Part shown: positions 53,865-62,825 of the stretch, in pieces
How positions within the stretch are numbered: position 1 is the first letter of the stretch
Layout of the letters: each line of letters begins with the position of its first letter
Assembly: GCF_947489715.1 (NCBI RefSeq)
Contig: NZ_CANLER010000006.1
Coordinates: 1 to 64,000, forward strand
Length of the DNA: 64,000 bases
From: an uncultured Roseovarius sp.
GTDB lineage: Bacteria; Pseudomonadota; Alphaproteobacteria; Rhodobacterales; Rhodobacteraceae
Direction: 5' to 3'
Notes under the pieces: generated by a model
What the model saw: the letters and a program-made list of their open reading frames with translations, nothing else
Database searches by the model: none
Told to the model about the DNA's origin: nothing
Translations under genes and position numbers: made by a program

Positions 53865-54578
53865 TCAGCGTTTGCGGAAGGTCAGGTAATGTGGTGTGCG
53901 GCCTTCGCGCAGAGCTTTTTGCTCGTACCGTGTAGAAATCCAATCTTTCCAAGGGGTTCTCCAATCTTCTGGATGTTCCGCAAGCCATTCGAACCCGTGG
54001 CGCGGCACCTCGGTCAGCGTTTGGCGCACATAATCGGGAATATCAGTCGCCACTCTAAAAATAGCTCCTGATTTCAATGCTTTGGAAAGCGGAGTTAAAT
54101 GCTCCGGCGTGACGAAACGACGGCGGTGATGGCGCTTTTTCGGCCAGGGGTCAGGATACAGAAGAAACGCCCGAGAGATCGAATTATCCGGCAAAACATC
54201 GAACATGTTGCGGACATCGCCTGGATAAACCGCAAGATTTTGTGCGCCCGCTTCGCGTATCTTACCCAACAGCATGGCAACGCCGTTGATATAAGGCTCG
54301 CAGCCGATGATGCCGATATCAGGGTTCTCTTTGGCCTGATGCACAAGGTGCTCTCCGCCGCCAAACCCAACCTCGAGCCAGATTTCTCGATCTCCGAAAT
54401 ACTCTTTTAGATCAATAGGATTTCGGTCCGGGTTAATGTCCCAATCGACCGCCCCCGGAGAGAGCTTGACAAGGTCTTCATCCAGAAAAGCCTCCTGCGA
54501 TTTGCGCAGGCCCTTGCCCTTGAACCGGCCATAGAAATTGCGCCACGGCGCGCCCGAGGGATGTTTATCGCTACTCAT
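53865..54578 (-). CDS. trmB: tRNA (guanine-N7-)-methyltransferase
   Basis: A 237-residue protein. The SAM-binding motif is 'LEVGFGGGEHLVHQAKENPD' and 'GCEPYINGVAMLLGKI'. The catalytic and RNA-binding 'FLLYPDPWPKKRHHRRRFV' segment is intact. It makes m7G46 in tRNA. Repeats flank the gene on both sides. It belongs to the miaB-to-trmB cluster common in alphaproteobacteria. Confidence 0.97.
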   Translation of the reverse strand: MSSDKHPSGAPWRNFYGRFKGKGLRKSQEAFLDEDLVKLSPGAVDWDINPDRNPIDLKEYFGDREIWLEVGFGGGEHLVHQAKENPDIGIIGCEPYINGVAMLLGKIREAGAQNLAVYPGDVRNMFDVLPDNSISRAFLLYPDPWPKKRHHRRRFVTPEHLTPLSKALKSGAIFRVATDIPDYVRQTLTEVPRHGFEWLAEHPEDWRTPWKDWISTRYEQKALREGRTPHYLTFRKR

Positions 54579-54620
54579 GCGCCGTCACATGCCCCAAGAA
54601 CGCCCCCGCCCGCAATCCCC

Positions 54621-54708
54621 CAAAACGTACAAAGCGTACGAAACATACGCGGAAAACGTACGTAAATCGGGGCGTATAGCGAGGTGGGCGTACGGGCCGT
54701 ACGTTTTG
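54621..54708. repeat. GTACG-rich repeat region upstream of trmB
   Basis: CGTAC/GTACG words occur at 54626, 54635, 54657, 54689 and 54698, with the related CATACG near 54644. The outer ends CAAAACGTAC (54621-54630) and GTACGTTTTG (54699-54708) form a perfect 10-bp inverted repeat. It lies in the trmB upstream region and could be an operator cluster or a folded leader. Confidence 0.7.
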
Positions 54709-54744
54709 TAACCTTGCGCAACGGGCCTGCGATCCGCCACAGAC

Positions 54745-54778
54745 AAAAACGGCAAGGGGTCATCCTTGCCGTTTTTTT
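54745..54778 (-). terminator. Rho-independent terminator of metK
   Basis: AAAACGGCAAGG and CCTTGCCGTTTT form a 12-bp stem with a 6-base loop, with T-runs on both strands. It lies 27 bp after the metK stop and could act in both directions. Confidence 0.88.
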
Positions 54779-54804
54779 GGTATTCTGTTCTGCAAAACCT
54801 GTTA

Positions 54805-55971
54805 TCAGACGGCTTTTTTCAGCGCCTCGACCAGATCGGTCTTTTCCCAGCTGAATCCGCCATCCGCCTCGGGGTCGCGACCGAAATGGCCATAGGCCGC
54901 GGTGCGCTGGTAGATGGGCTTGTTCAGTTCAAGATGTTCGCGGATACCGCGAGGGCTGAGGTCCATGCAGCGGCTGATGGCCTTTTCGATCTCGGCCGGA
55001 GACACCTCTCCGGTGCCGTGGGTATCGGCATAGATCGACAGCGGTTTGCTGACGCCGATCGCATAGCTGAGCTGGATGGTACAGCGTTCGGCCATACCGG
55101 CGGCCACGACGTTCTTGGCCAGATAGCGCGCGGCGTAGGCGGCGGATCGGTCCACCTTGGTCGGATCCTTGCCGGAAAACGCACCACCACCGTGCGGCGC
55201 GGCACCACCATAGGTATCAACGATGATCTTGCGCCCGGTCAAACCGGCATCGCCATCGGGGCCGCCGATGACGAACGTCCCGGTGGGGTTGACCCACCAT
55301 TCGGTCTTGTCGTTGAGCCAGCCCTCGGGCAGCACTTCGCGGATATACGGCTCCACAATGGCGCGGATATCGTCGCTTTTCTGATTTTCATCGGCATGCT
55401 GGGTCGAAAGCACAACCGAGGTCACTTCGACCGGTTTGCCGTCTTCGTAGCGCAGTGATAGCTGGCTTTTGGCATCCGGGCGCAGCGTGGGTTCCGCGCC
55501 GGATTTGCGCACCTCGGCCAAGCGACGCAGGATCGCATGGCTGTACTGAATGGGGGCGGGCATCAGCGCTTCGGTTTCCGTGGTGGCATACCCGAACATG
55601 ATACCCTGATCGCCAGCACCGTCCTTATCGACGCCCTGGGCGATATGGGCAGATTGTTCGTGCAGGAAATTCAGCACATGGCAGGTGTTCCAGTGGAACT
55701 TGTCCTGCTCGTATCCGATATCCTTGATGCAATCGCGGGCAATCTGACCGATGCTGCCCATGAAGCTTTTGAGGCGTTCCTGATCGCTCAGACCGACCTC
55801 TCCGCCGATGACAACCATCGAGGACGTGGCAAAGGTTTCGCAGGCAACGCGGGCCTCGGGCTCTTCGGCGAGGAAGGCATCGAGGATGGCATCCGATATC
55901 CGGTCACAGACCTTATCGGGGTGGCCCTCTGACACGGATTCAGAGGTGAAAACATAGTTATCTCGGGACAT
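54805..55971 (-). CDS. metK: S-adenosylmethionine synthase
   Basis: A 388-residue protein. Signatures '[12 protein letters not shown]' (substrate loop) and '[20 protein letters not shown]' (phosphate loop) are intact, as is the N-terminal '[20 protein letters not shown]'. It forms SAM from methionine and ATP. A SAM/SAH-type riboswitch in the leader overlaps its ribosome-binding site. Terminator follows. Confidence 0.97.
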   Translation of the reverse strand: MSRDNYVFTSESVSEGHPDKVCDRISDAILDAFLAEEPEARVACETFATSSMVVIGGEVGLSDQERLKSFMGSIGQIARDCIKDIGYEQDKFHWNTCHVLNFLHEQSAHIAQGVDKDGAGDQGIMFGYATTETEALMPAPIQYSHAILRRLAEVRKSGAEPTLRPDAKSQLSLRYEDGKPVEVTSVVLSTQHADENQKSDDIRAIVEPYIREVLPEGWLNDKTEWWVNPTGTFVIGGPDGDAGLTGRKIIVDTYGGAAPHGGGAFSGKDPTKVDRSAAYAARYLAKNVVAAGMAERCTIQLSYAIGVSKPLSIYADTHGTGEVSPAEIEKAISRCMDLSPRGIREHLELNKPIYQRTAAYGHFGRDPEADGGFSWEKTDLVEALKKAV

Positions 55972-55976
55972 GAAAA

Positions 55977-56020
55977 TGCTCCATTAGAGTTCACCGCCAC
56001 GCCAGGAAGCCGTTGTGACG
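55977..56020 (-). promoter_or_regulatory. SAM/SAH riboswitch in the metK leader
   Basis: The minus strand reads GTCACAACGGCTTCCTGGCG, then a short variable loop, then TAATGGAGCA directly before the metK start. This matches the small pseudoknot SAM/SAH riboswitch known upstream of metK in Rhodobacterales. The GGAG at its 3' end is the Shine-Dalgarno sequence, so ligand binding would hide it and repress translation when SAM is plentiful. Confidence 0.9.
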
Positions 56021-56148
56021 GGTTTGGCACTGGTTAAGGCGGGGTTGCAGCCGCGTCAATCGCTAAAGCGGATCGGCGTTAATTGACGCGAAATTGGTTG
56101 CAAAACATCATCAAGGCGCGCGTTGCCGCAAGGTTTGCCTGAGAAGCA

Positions 56149-57663
56149 CTAGGTGGGCCTGCGGGAACGGACCAGAAGCGCACCGCCCAGAATCAGAAGA
56201 AGCAGCGCCAACACCGGCAGATCACCAATGCGGGCATAGAGCGTGGGCGGCAAGGCAGGAGGCAGGGCCGCGTCGATCCAACCCGCCTGACCCAAAGGCA
56301 GATGCGCGGTGATCCGGCCTGCCGGGTCGATCATGGCCGAAATGCCGGTATTGGCCGCGCGCACCATCGGAAGCCCCTGTTCGACACTGCGCAGCCGGGC
56401 CTGGGCAAGGTGCTGATAGGGGCCGGACACCTCGCCGAACCAGGCGTCATTGGTGATCATCATCAGGAAATCGGGGCGTTCGGGCGCAGCACGCACATCG
56501 CGGGCAAATACGCCTTCGTAGCAGATCAGGGGCAGGCCCTTGCCGGCAATGCCGGTGTCGATCACCTGCGCCCCGGGGCCCGAGGAATAGCCATTGCCAT
56601 CGCGCGAGGCCATGCCGGCGATGCCGAATTTTTTCATCGTATCGCCAAAGGGCACGTATTCGCCAAAGGGCACCAGGTGGTGTTTGTCATAGACCGAGGC
56701 CACCTGCCCGGCTGCGTCCAGAAGAATGGCGGAATTATATAGGCGTGGCCCATCAATCCGTTGCAGGCCCAGCACCACGGGCACGTCACCTGCAGCATCC
56801 GAGATGGACGCCAGCACCGACTCGGCACTGTTGAGCAGCACCGGGATGGCGGTTTCGGGCCAGACGATCAGGTCCGGGCGCGTATCCCCCGCGGCCGAGA
56901 AATCGAGCTGGCGCTCGAAAAAGACCGGCATCATCTCGCGGTCCCATTTCTCGTGCTGGGCGGCATTGGGCTGGATCAGACGCACGGTGGGCGCGTCGGC
57001 GGGGGTATTACTGTTGGGCGCAATGGTTGCGCCTGTCAGATAGAGCGCGGCCACGATGGCAAGCGTGATGCCACCCCCTGCCCGATGTCCTGCGACCAGA
57101 TGCCAAAGCGCCGTTGCTGCCGCGACCAGAAGGGACGTGAGGCCCAGGGCCCCGGCGAAGGCAGCCCATTGCAGCATCGGCGTGTCGATCCAGACATGTC
57201 CGATTTGCGCCCAGGGAAAACCGGTGAAAAGGATGCCGCGCAGTGCCTCGCCCACGGTGAAAGCGACAATCAGAGCGACGCTGCCGCCGCGCAGCGCCCG
57301 TGCCGCCGCAAAGGCAGCACCCCAATAAAGCGCCATGCCCGCGCTGAGACCGACCAGTGCAAAGGGTGCGATCCAGCCGTGGCGGGCGACATCGACCAGG
57401 AACGGTTCAACGATCCAGCTGAGCGCCAGCATGAAATACCCGGTGCCCGCGATCCAGCCCAGAAGGGCCGCCCGGCGGATGCTGCCAGTTTGCCGGAAAA
57501 GTGCAACGATCAGGGCAAGTGCTGCAATCGTCAGCGGCCAGAGGCCCCAGGGCGCCTGACCCAGCGCCGCAAGCGCGCCCAGACCCAGCCAGATGACCAG
57601 TTGGTAAAGCCCGCGCACCCCGTTCACACGGGACGCAAATCCGGGCTGGACCGTTTCAGTCAT
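56149..57663 (-). CDS. lnt: Apolipoprotein N-acyltransferase
   Basis: A 504-residue protein with about seven membrane helices and a periplasmic nitrilase domain (220-470). The catalytic triad is Glu in 'VWPETAIPVLL', Lys in 'VYDKHHLVPFGEY' and Cys in 'LICYEGVFARDV'. It adds the third acyl chain to lipoproteins, and several lipoproteins are encoded in this window. Its start overlaps the tlyC stop by 8 bases. Confidence 0.96.
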   Translation of the reverse strand: MTETVQPGFASRVNGVRGLYQLVIWLGLGALAALGQAPWGLWPLTIAALALIVALFRQTGSIRRAALLGWIAGTGYFMLALSWIVEPFLVDVARHGWIAPFALVGLSAGMALYWGAAFAAARALRGGSVALIVAFTVGEALRGILFTGFPWAQIGHVWIDTPMLQWAAFAGALGLTSLLVAAATALWHLVAGHRAGGGITLAIVAALYLTGATIAPNSNTPADAPTVRLIQPNAAQHEKWDREMMPVFFERQLDFSAAGDTRPDLIVWPETAIPVLLNSAESVLASISDAAGDVPVVLGLQRIDGPRLYNSAILLDAAGQVASVYDKHHLVPFGEYVPFGDTMKKFGIAGMASRDGNGYSSGPGAQVIDTGIAGKGLPLICYEGVFARDVRAAPERPDFLMMITNDAWFGEVSGPYQHLAQARLRSVEQGLPMVRAANTGISAMIDPAGRITAHLPLGQAGWIDAALPPALPPTLYARIGDLPVLALLLLILGGALLVRSRRPT

Positions 57664-58543
57664 TCCTTGAACCGGGCAGGCACACTTTCAGGCGCTTGAT
57701 GCGGCGCGCATCGGCGTCGATCACCTCGATCATCACGCCGGTGGGGTGTTCGACCACCTCACCGCGCACGGGCACCCGGCCCAGCAGCATGAAGACCAGG
57801 CCGCCCAGCGTGTCGATCTCTTCTTTGTCGACCTCGTCCGCCTCGGTCAGCGACAGGCCAATTTCCTCTTCGAATTCGTCCAGCGGGGTCTTGGCGGCGG
57901 CCAGATAGTCGCCCGAGGGCTCCTGGGTCCAATAGCCGCCATCGTCGATATCGTGTTCATCCTCGATCTCGCCCACGACCTGTTCGATCAGGTCCTCGAT
58001 CGTGATCAGCCCGTCGACGCCGCCATATTCGTCGATGACCAGCGCCATATGCCGTCGTTCGCTCTGCATTTTCTGCAGGAGCACGCCGATGGGCATCGAG
58101 GGTGGTACAAAGAGCAGCGGGCGCAGCATGCGCTTGAGCGAGAACCGCCCGCCGGCGCCGTTGAACCCGTGTTTCAGCGCCAGGTCCTTGAGGTGGACAA
58201 GACCGATGGGCGTATCAAGCGTGCCTTTATAGACCGGCAGGCGCGTAAGTCCGCTGTCGCGGAACACCTGTACCAGTTCATCCTTGGAGATCGTGGAGGG
58301 CACCGAAATGATATCGGCCTTGGGAATCGCAGCATCCTCGACCGCCATACGGCGCAGATTGCCGATGCCGGGCTGCCCTTCGGCTTTTGCCCCGCTGCCA
58401 TGCTCGTCATGATCCGTGTCATCTTCACCAGGGCTGAAGGCCCCGAATATGCGGCGAAAAAACCCGCTCTGTTCCTCTTCCTCGTGCCCGTCGGGCTGCG
58501 CGCGCTGCGCTGCGTTAGAGGATCCGTCTATACTGTCGCCCAT
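57656..58543 (-). CDS. CBS-domain protein of the TlyC/CorC family
   Basis: A 295-residue protein from ATG 58543. Two CBS domains (about 75-205) include 'ISKDELVQVFRDSGLTRLPVY' and 'IGVLLQKMQSERRHMALVIDEYGG', and the CorC_HlyC domain ends it ('LGGLVFMLLGRVPVRGE'). No membrane domain is present. Members affect Mg2+/Co2+ homeostasis; the hemolysin name is historical. It is coupled with lnt. Confidence 0.93.
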   Translation of the reverse strand: MGDSIDGSSNAAQRAQPDGHEEEEQSGFFRRIFGAFSPGEDDTDHDEHGSGAKAEGQPGIGNLRRMAVEDAAIPKADIISVPSTISKDELVQVFRDSGLTRLPVYKGTLDTPIGLVHLKDLALKHGFNGAGGRFSLKRMLRPLLFVPPSMPIGVLLQKMQSERRHMALVIDEYGGVDGLITIEDLIEQVVGEIEDEHDIDDGGYWTQEPSGDYLAAAKTPLDEFEEEIGLSLTEADEVDKEEIDTLGGLVFMLLGRVPVRGEVVEHPTGVMIEVIDADARRIKRLKVCLPGSRND

Positions 58544-58584
58544 TCTCTCTTTCCAAATTGCAGTGCTCAATTGCCCCACGATCC

Positions 58585-59073
58585 CTAATATGGGTCACGA
58601 ATACCCAGTTTGCCAAGTACCTCCACCTCGATTGCCTGCATCAAGGTGGCATCTTCGTCACGGATGTGGTCATAGCCCAGAAGATGTAACACCGCATGAA
58701 CAATTAAGTGAGTTATATGGTCGCTGAGCGGTTTTCCCGCCGCTTCCGCCTCGCGCATGCAGGTGTCAAAGGCGATGGCGATGTCGCCCAGTTCCGGGTC
58801 AGTGCCCGATTGAGGCAGGTCGGGTGCCGTACCGGGCACCCCTGCCCCGCGTTCCTCACTGGGCCAGCTCAGCACGTTGGTGGGCTGAGCCTTGTCGCGA
58901 AAATCACCGTTGAGCACCGCAATACGGGCATCATCACAACCCAGCACGCTGATTTCCCACCTGGCGGGATCAAGACCGAGATGGGACAGCGTGGCGGTGG
59001 CTGCCCGCTCGGATAAGGCGGCCAGTTCCGCCGTCTGCCAGCGGTCGTCTTCGATCAGGGTCTCGGTCAGCAT
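58585..59073 (-). CDS. ybeY: Endoribonuclease YbeY
   Basis: A 162-residue protein. The zinc motif HxxxHxxGxxH is 'HAVLHLLGYDHIRDEDA'. It acts in 16S rRNA 3' end maturation and ribosome quality control. It lies 18 bp downstream of phoH/ybeZ, its usual partner. Confidence 0.96.
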   Translation of the reverse strand: MLTETLIEDDRWQTAELAALSERAATATLSHLGLDPARWEISVLGCDDARIAVLNGDFRDKAQPTNVLSWPSEERGAGVPGTAPDLPQSGTDPELGDIAIAFDTCMREAEAAGKPLSDHITHLIVHAVLHLLGYDHIRDEDATLMQAIEVEVLGKLGIRDPY

Positions 59074-59091
59074 GTCGGGCCGCTTGAGGGT

Positions 59092-60099
59092 TCAGGTGTC
59101 GGCCTCATACGCCTCGATGATCGCGGCCACAAGCGGGTGGCGCACAACGTCCTTGGAGGTGAAATAGCTGAAACTGATATCCTTGATGGTCTTGAGCAGA
59201 CGTTCGGCATCGTGCAATCCGCTGGTCACCCCGCGCGGCAGGTCGATCTGGGACCGGTCGCCGGTGATGACCATGCGGCTGCCCTCGCCCAGACGGGTCA
59301 GGAACATCTTCATCTGCATCGAGGTGGCATTCTGCGCCTCGTCCAGCACCACGAAGGCATTGGCGAGCGTCCGGCCCCGCATGAAGGCCAAAGGTGCTAT
59401 TTCAATACGCTTTTCCTCGATCAGCTTGGCCAGCTGCTTGCCCGGCAGAAAATCGTTCAGCGCATCATAGAGCGGCTGCATGTAGGGATCGACCTTGTCC
59501 TTCATGTCACCGGGCAGATAGCCCAGCTTTTCGCCCGCCTCGACCGCGGGACGGCTGAGGATGATCCGGTCCACATGACCTTCGATGAACATCGACACCC
59601 CCGCCGCCACGGCCAGATAGGTCTTGCCGGTGCCCGCCGGGCCAATACCAAAGGCCAGTTCCTTGGAGAAAAGCGCGCGCACGTAAGCCTTTTGCGCCTC
59701 GGTTCGCGGCTCGACCAGCTTTTTGCGGGTCTTGATCTCGACCGCGCCGCCCTTGAACATCTCAAGTTGATCGCCCGCGCGGGTGCCGGTGCCCTTGTCA
59801 GACCCGCCCATGCGCAATTCACGGTCGATATCGCCCGGTTCAACCTCTTTGCCGGTTTCCAGCCGTTGATAGAGCGCTTGCAGCACGGCAACGGCCTCTT
59901 TCGCCTGCGCCTCTTCGCCCACGGCGACCAATTGGTTGCCACGGCGCATGATCTGCACACTCAGTTTCTGTTCGATATCAGCCAGGTTTCTGTCGAATTC
60001 GCCGCAAAGGTCGATCAGCAGGCGGTTATCTGGGAATTCCACGACCTCTTCATGTTGCAGGGCCGGGTCGAGGGTTTGAGGCAATTCGCTGCTGATCAA
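59092..60099 (-). CDS. PhoH-family ATPase YbeZ
   Basis: A 335-residue protein. Walker A is 'FGIGPAGTGKTYLA', Walker B 'NAFVVLDEAQNATSMQMK', and 'GDRSQIDLPRGVTSGLHDA' completes the PhoH core. A KH-like N-terminal segment is at 40-85. It partners YbeY in rRNA maturation. Conserved order with ybeY and miaB. Confidence 0.95.
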   Translation of the reverse strand: MISSELPQTLDPALQHEEVVEFPDNRLLIDLCGEFDRNLADIEQKLSVQIMRRGNQLVAVGEEAQAKEAVAVLQALYQRLETGKEVEPGDIDRELRMGGSDKGTGTRAGDQLEMFKGGAVEIKTRKKLVEPRTEAQKAYVRALFSKELAFGIGPAGTGKTYLAVAAGVSMFIEGHVDRIILSRPAVEAGEKLGYLPGDMKDKVDPYMQPLYDALNDFLPGKQLAKLIEEKRIEIAPLAFMRGRTLANAFVVLDEAQNATSMQMKMFLTRLGEGSRMVITGDRSQIDLPRGVTSGLHDAERLLKTIKDISFSYFTSKDVVRHPLVAAIIEAYEADT

Positions 60100-60251
60100 T
60101 CAAATCTCCGCGCTCAAAGGATTCATTTTCCTCAAACCGTGCCAAGTTGCGCGGAGCGGCGCAAGGGAAAGTGGGCAATTGTTGATAGAAGTTAACGAAA
60201 AAACCGCAGACCCGGCGGGCCTGCGGCTGAATTTCGGGTAATCGGGATGGC

Positions 60252-60566
60252 TCAGAAAGTGTCTCCGACCGTCTGCTTGCCCTGGAACGGTCCGGTGACC
60301 GTGTTGGGCGGCGCCACGCCCGAGCAGACCGGCTTGCCGTTACGATCAAGCCGCTGCGACAGATACCCTTCGATCCCGTCGTCGATGATCCAGTGATCGC
60401 AGCCATTGGGATCCACCCAGATGCCCGCCTGCAACTGGCTGAGATGTTTGCGTTTGAAACCGTAGTCGATGGATTTGTCTTCGCCCACCTGGCCACCGCC
60501 GCCTTCACCGCAGGCCGCAAGCATGCCGACGGCAGAGAGACATAATATCGCTTTTCTGATGGTCAT
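60252..60566 (-). CDS. Small lipoprotein paralogous to the upstream OmpA-type protein
   Basis: A 104-residue protein from ATG 60566. The lipobox is 'GMLAAC' with lipidated Cys at residue 18. The segment 'GIWVDPNGCDHWIIDDGIEG' and 'RLDRNGKPVCSG' closely repeats residues 49-83 of the OmpA-type protein upstream, with both Cys conserved. There is no peptidoglycan-binding domain. Envelope protein of unknown role. Confidence 0.8.
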   Translation of the reverse strand: MTIRKAILCLSAVGMLAACGEGGGGQVGEDKSIDYGFKRKHLSQLQAGIWVDPNGCDHWIIDDGIEGYLSQRLDRNGKPVCSGVAPPNTVTGPFQGKQTVGDTF

Positions 60567-60576
60567 GACCGTCCCC

Positions 60577-61164
60577 CTACCGGATACACATGATTTCGAC
60601 ACGGCGGTTCTGGGCCATGCCGGCGGCGGTCGCGTTCGACGCCTTCGGCTGACGTTCGCCATACCCGCGAATGCCGTTCACCCGCGCGCCCGTAGCGTTG
60701 GCGACCCGCGCCACCGCGTTGGCCCGGCGCTTCGACAGGTTCATGTTATAGGCGTCAGACGCCCGGCTGTCGGTATGGCCAGTGATGATATAGCCGCGCG
60801 CGGTGTTTTGCTGGAAAAACTGGCGCAGGCGCGCCTTGCCCGCGGCACTGATCCGCGCGCTGTCGGTCGCAAAAAGCTGATCCGAACTGACAACGCCACA
60901 AAGATTGCCGCGTCGGCAGACCGGTTTGCCATCGCGGGTCACATGCGGGGTCATGAACCCTTCGAACCCGTCATCCATCACCCAATGTTCGCAGCCATCG
61001 GGATCGACCCAGATGGTCGGAATATATTTTTCCACCTTGGATGTTTTGCCGCTGCTTTGTGCCCAGCCAGCGCTTGCGCTGATAGCAACACTGCACGCGA
61101 TCACCGCAACCCCCCTCAGCACAGCCCGTGCCGATGTCGGTTTCATCTCCATCACAGCCCCCAT
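60577..61164 (-). CDS. OmpA-family envelope protein
   Basis: A 195-residue protein with a signal peptide (about 1-35, cut after 'SAGWA'). Residues 49-83 are 'TIWVDPDGCEHWVMDDGFEG' and 'VTRDGKPVC', shared with the downstream lipoprotein. Residues 95-195 are an OmpA C-terminal domain: 'YIITGHTDSRASDAYNMNLS', 'RRANAVARVANATG' and 'NRRVEIMCIR', with the Asp and Arg that grip diaminopimelate. It tethers something to murein. Confidence 0.88.
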   Translation of the reverse strand: MGAVMEMKPTSARAVLRGVAVIACSVAISASAGWAQSSGKTSKVEKYIPTIWVDPDGCEHWVMDDGFEGFMTPHVTRDGKPVCRRGNLCGVVSSDQLFATDSARISAAGKARLRQFFQQNTARGYIITGHTDSRASDAYNMNLSKRRANAVARVANATGARVNGIRGYGERQPKASNATAAGMAQNRRVEIMCIR

Positions 61165-61382
61165 ATTCTTACTTTCGTTTTACCATGAAAGGGCCGTCGC
61201 AACGCCTTGCGCAGCACCAGCCCCCAACTCGTACATTGGGTAAAGTTTAACGAGAATTGTATATTTGGGAAGAAAAATTACCAGATATTGTGTCCCCGAT
61301 GGAAACAATACCTAATAACAGGGTCTTATTGGTCGCAACCTGCGCCTTTACAGGGGAATTTCCGGGGAGGGCCCGCCCGTGC

Positions 61383-62717
61383 CTATTCTGCCGCTTGTCG
61401 CAACACTTCACCAGAGAGAGAGTTCGCACTGCTACCAACAATTTTCACGGGCAGAATATCACCGGATTGGATGTCGGATTCTGTCACATGCACCGCGTGC
61501 AGATAATCGGATTTGCCCACCATCTGCCACTCAAACCGTCCGGGTTTTTCGAAAAGCACGTTGACGATACGGCCCACCATCGCCTCTTGTGCGGCGCGCT
61601 GTTGTCGGGTGATCAGAGCCTGCAGGCGTTGCAGACGGTCAGATTTTACATCCTCGTCAACCTGCGGGCGTTCGGCCGCCGGGGTGCCGGGGCGGGTCGA
61701 GTATTTGAAGGAATACGCGTAGCCGTAATTCACCTCTTCGATCAGGTCCATCGTAGCCTGGAAATCCTCTTCGGTTTCCTCGGGGAAGCCAACGATGAAA
61801 TCCCCTGACATCAGGATATCGGGACGGGCGGCGCGAATGCGTTCAATCAGGCGCAGATAGCTGTCGGCGGTATGGCTGCGGTTCATCCGTTTCAGGATCT
61901 TGTCGCTGCCCGATTGGACCGGCAGATGCAGGTAGGGCATCAGCTTGTCGCAGGTGCCATGTGCCTCGATCAGGTCTTCGGCCATGTCATTGGGATGGCT
62001 GGTGGTAAAGCGGATACGCGCCAGACCGTCGATCTTGTCAAGCTGCCAGATCAGCTGTGCCAAGGTCAGATCGCCATCCGCGCCCGCGCCGTGATAGGCG
62101 TTGACGTTCTGGCCCAGAAGCGTGATCTCGCGCACGCCACGATCGACCAATTCGCGCGCCTCTTCGAGGATGCGGTCGGCGGGGCGGCTGACCTCGGCAC
62201 CGCGGGTATAGGGCACGACGCAGAAGGCGCAGAACTTGTCACAGCCTTCCTGCACGGTCAGGAACGCCGTTGGGCCACGCTTGGCCTTGGCGCGCGTGCG
62301 CAGGGTGTCGAACTTGTCATCCAGCGGGAAATCGGTGTCGAGCGCCTTTTGGCCTTCACGCGTCTTGGCCTCCATCTGCGGCAGGCGGTGATAGCTTTGC
62401 GGACCGACAACCAGATCGACCAGCGGCTGGCGGCGCATGATCTCTTCGCCCTCGGCCTGGGCCACGCAGCCCGCAACACCGATCTTGAGGTCGGGTTTGA
62501 CGTCTTTCAGCTCGCGAAACCGACCCAGTTCAGAATAAACCTTTTCGGCAGCTTTTTCGCGTATGTGGCAGGTATTGAGCAGGATCATGTCGGCGTCGTC
62601 CGCCGTGTCGGTTTCGACATAGCCTGCCCCGCCCATGGCCTCGGCCATGCGTTCGCTGTCATAGACGTTCATCTGGCACCCGTAGGTCTTGATGAACAGT
62701 TTCTTTGGCTCCGCCAT
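61383..62717 (-). CDS. miaB: tRNA-2-methylthio-N6-dimethylallyladenosine synthase
   Basis: A 444-residue radical-SAM methylthiotransferase. N-terminal cluster Cys residues are in '[12 protein letters not shown]', '[11 protein letters not shown]' and '[11 protein letters not shown]'; the radical-SAM CxxxCxxC is '[15 protein letters not shown]'. A C-terminal TRAM domain follows. It modifies A37 in tRNAs reading UNN codons. The long ORF running antisense to it is an artefact. Confidence 0.96.
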   Translation of the reverse strand: MAEPKKLFIKTYGCQMNVYDSERMAEAMGGAGYVETDTADDADMILLNTCHIREKAAEKVYSELGRFRELKDVKPDLKIGVAGCVAQAEGEEIMRRQPLVDLVVGPQSYHRLPQMEAKTREGQKALDTDFPLDDKFDTLRTRAKAKRGPTAFLTVQEGCDKFCAFCVVPYTRGAEVSRPADRILEEARELVDRGVREITLLGQNVNAYHGAGADGDLTLAQLIWQLDKIDGLARIRFTTSHPNDMAEDLIEAHGTCDKLMPYLHLPVQSGSDKILKRMNRSHTADSYLRLIERIRAARPDILMSGDFIVGFPEETEEDFQATMDLIEEVNYGYAYSFKYSTRPGTPAAERPQVDEDVKSDRLQRLQALITRQQRAAQEAMVGRIVNVLFEKPGRFEWQMVGKSDYLHAVHVTESDIQSGDILPVKIVGSSANSLSGEVLRQAAE

Positions 62718-62825
62718 CCGTCGCAGTCCCTTTGCGTTTCAGGGGGCCTGAATACATCAACTCAAGGGTCTCTTGCAATGCGCGAAGAATTCCCTGATTC
62801 TGAGATCAAAAGAACGGGGAACCCG

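Noticed and set aside
59137-60195. 352-residue plus-strand ORF antisense to phoH
   Set aside because: It mirrors the PhoH/YbeZ gene, which has clear Walker motifs; the antisense translation matches no family and is His/Gln-rich as expected for a shadow.
61872-62777. Long N-terminal extension of the glycosyltransferase-like frame
   Set aside because: It runs antisense to miaB; conserved sequence and ribosome-binding site begin at 62826.
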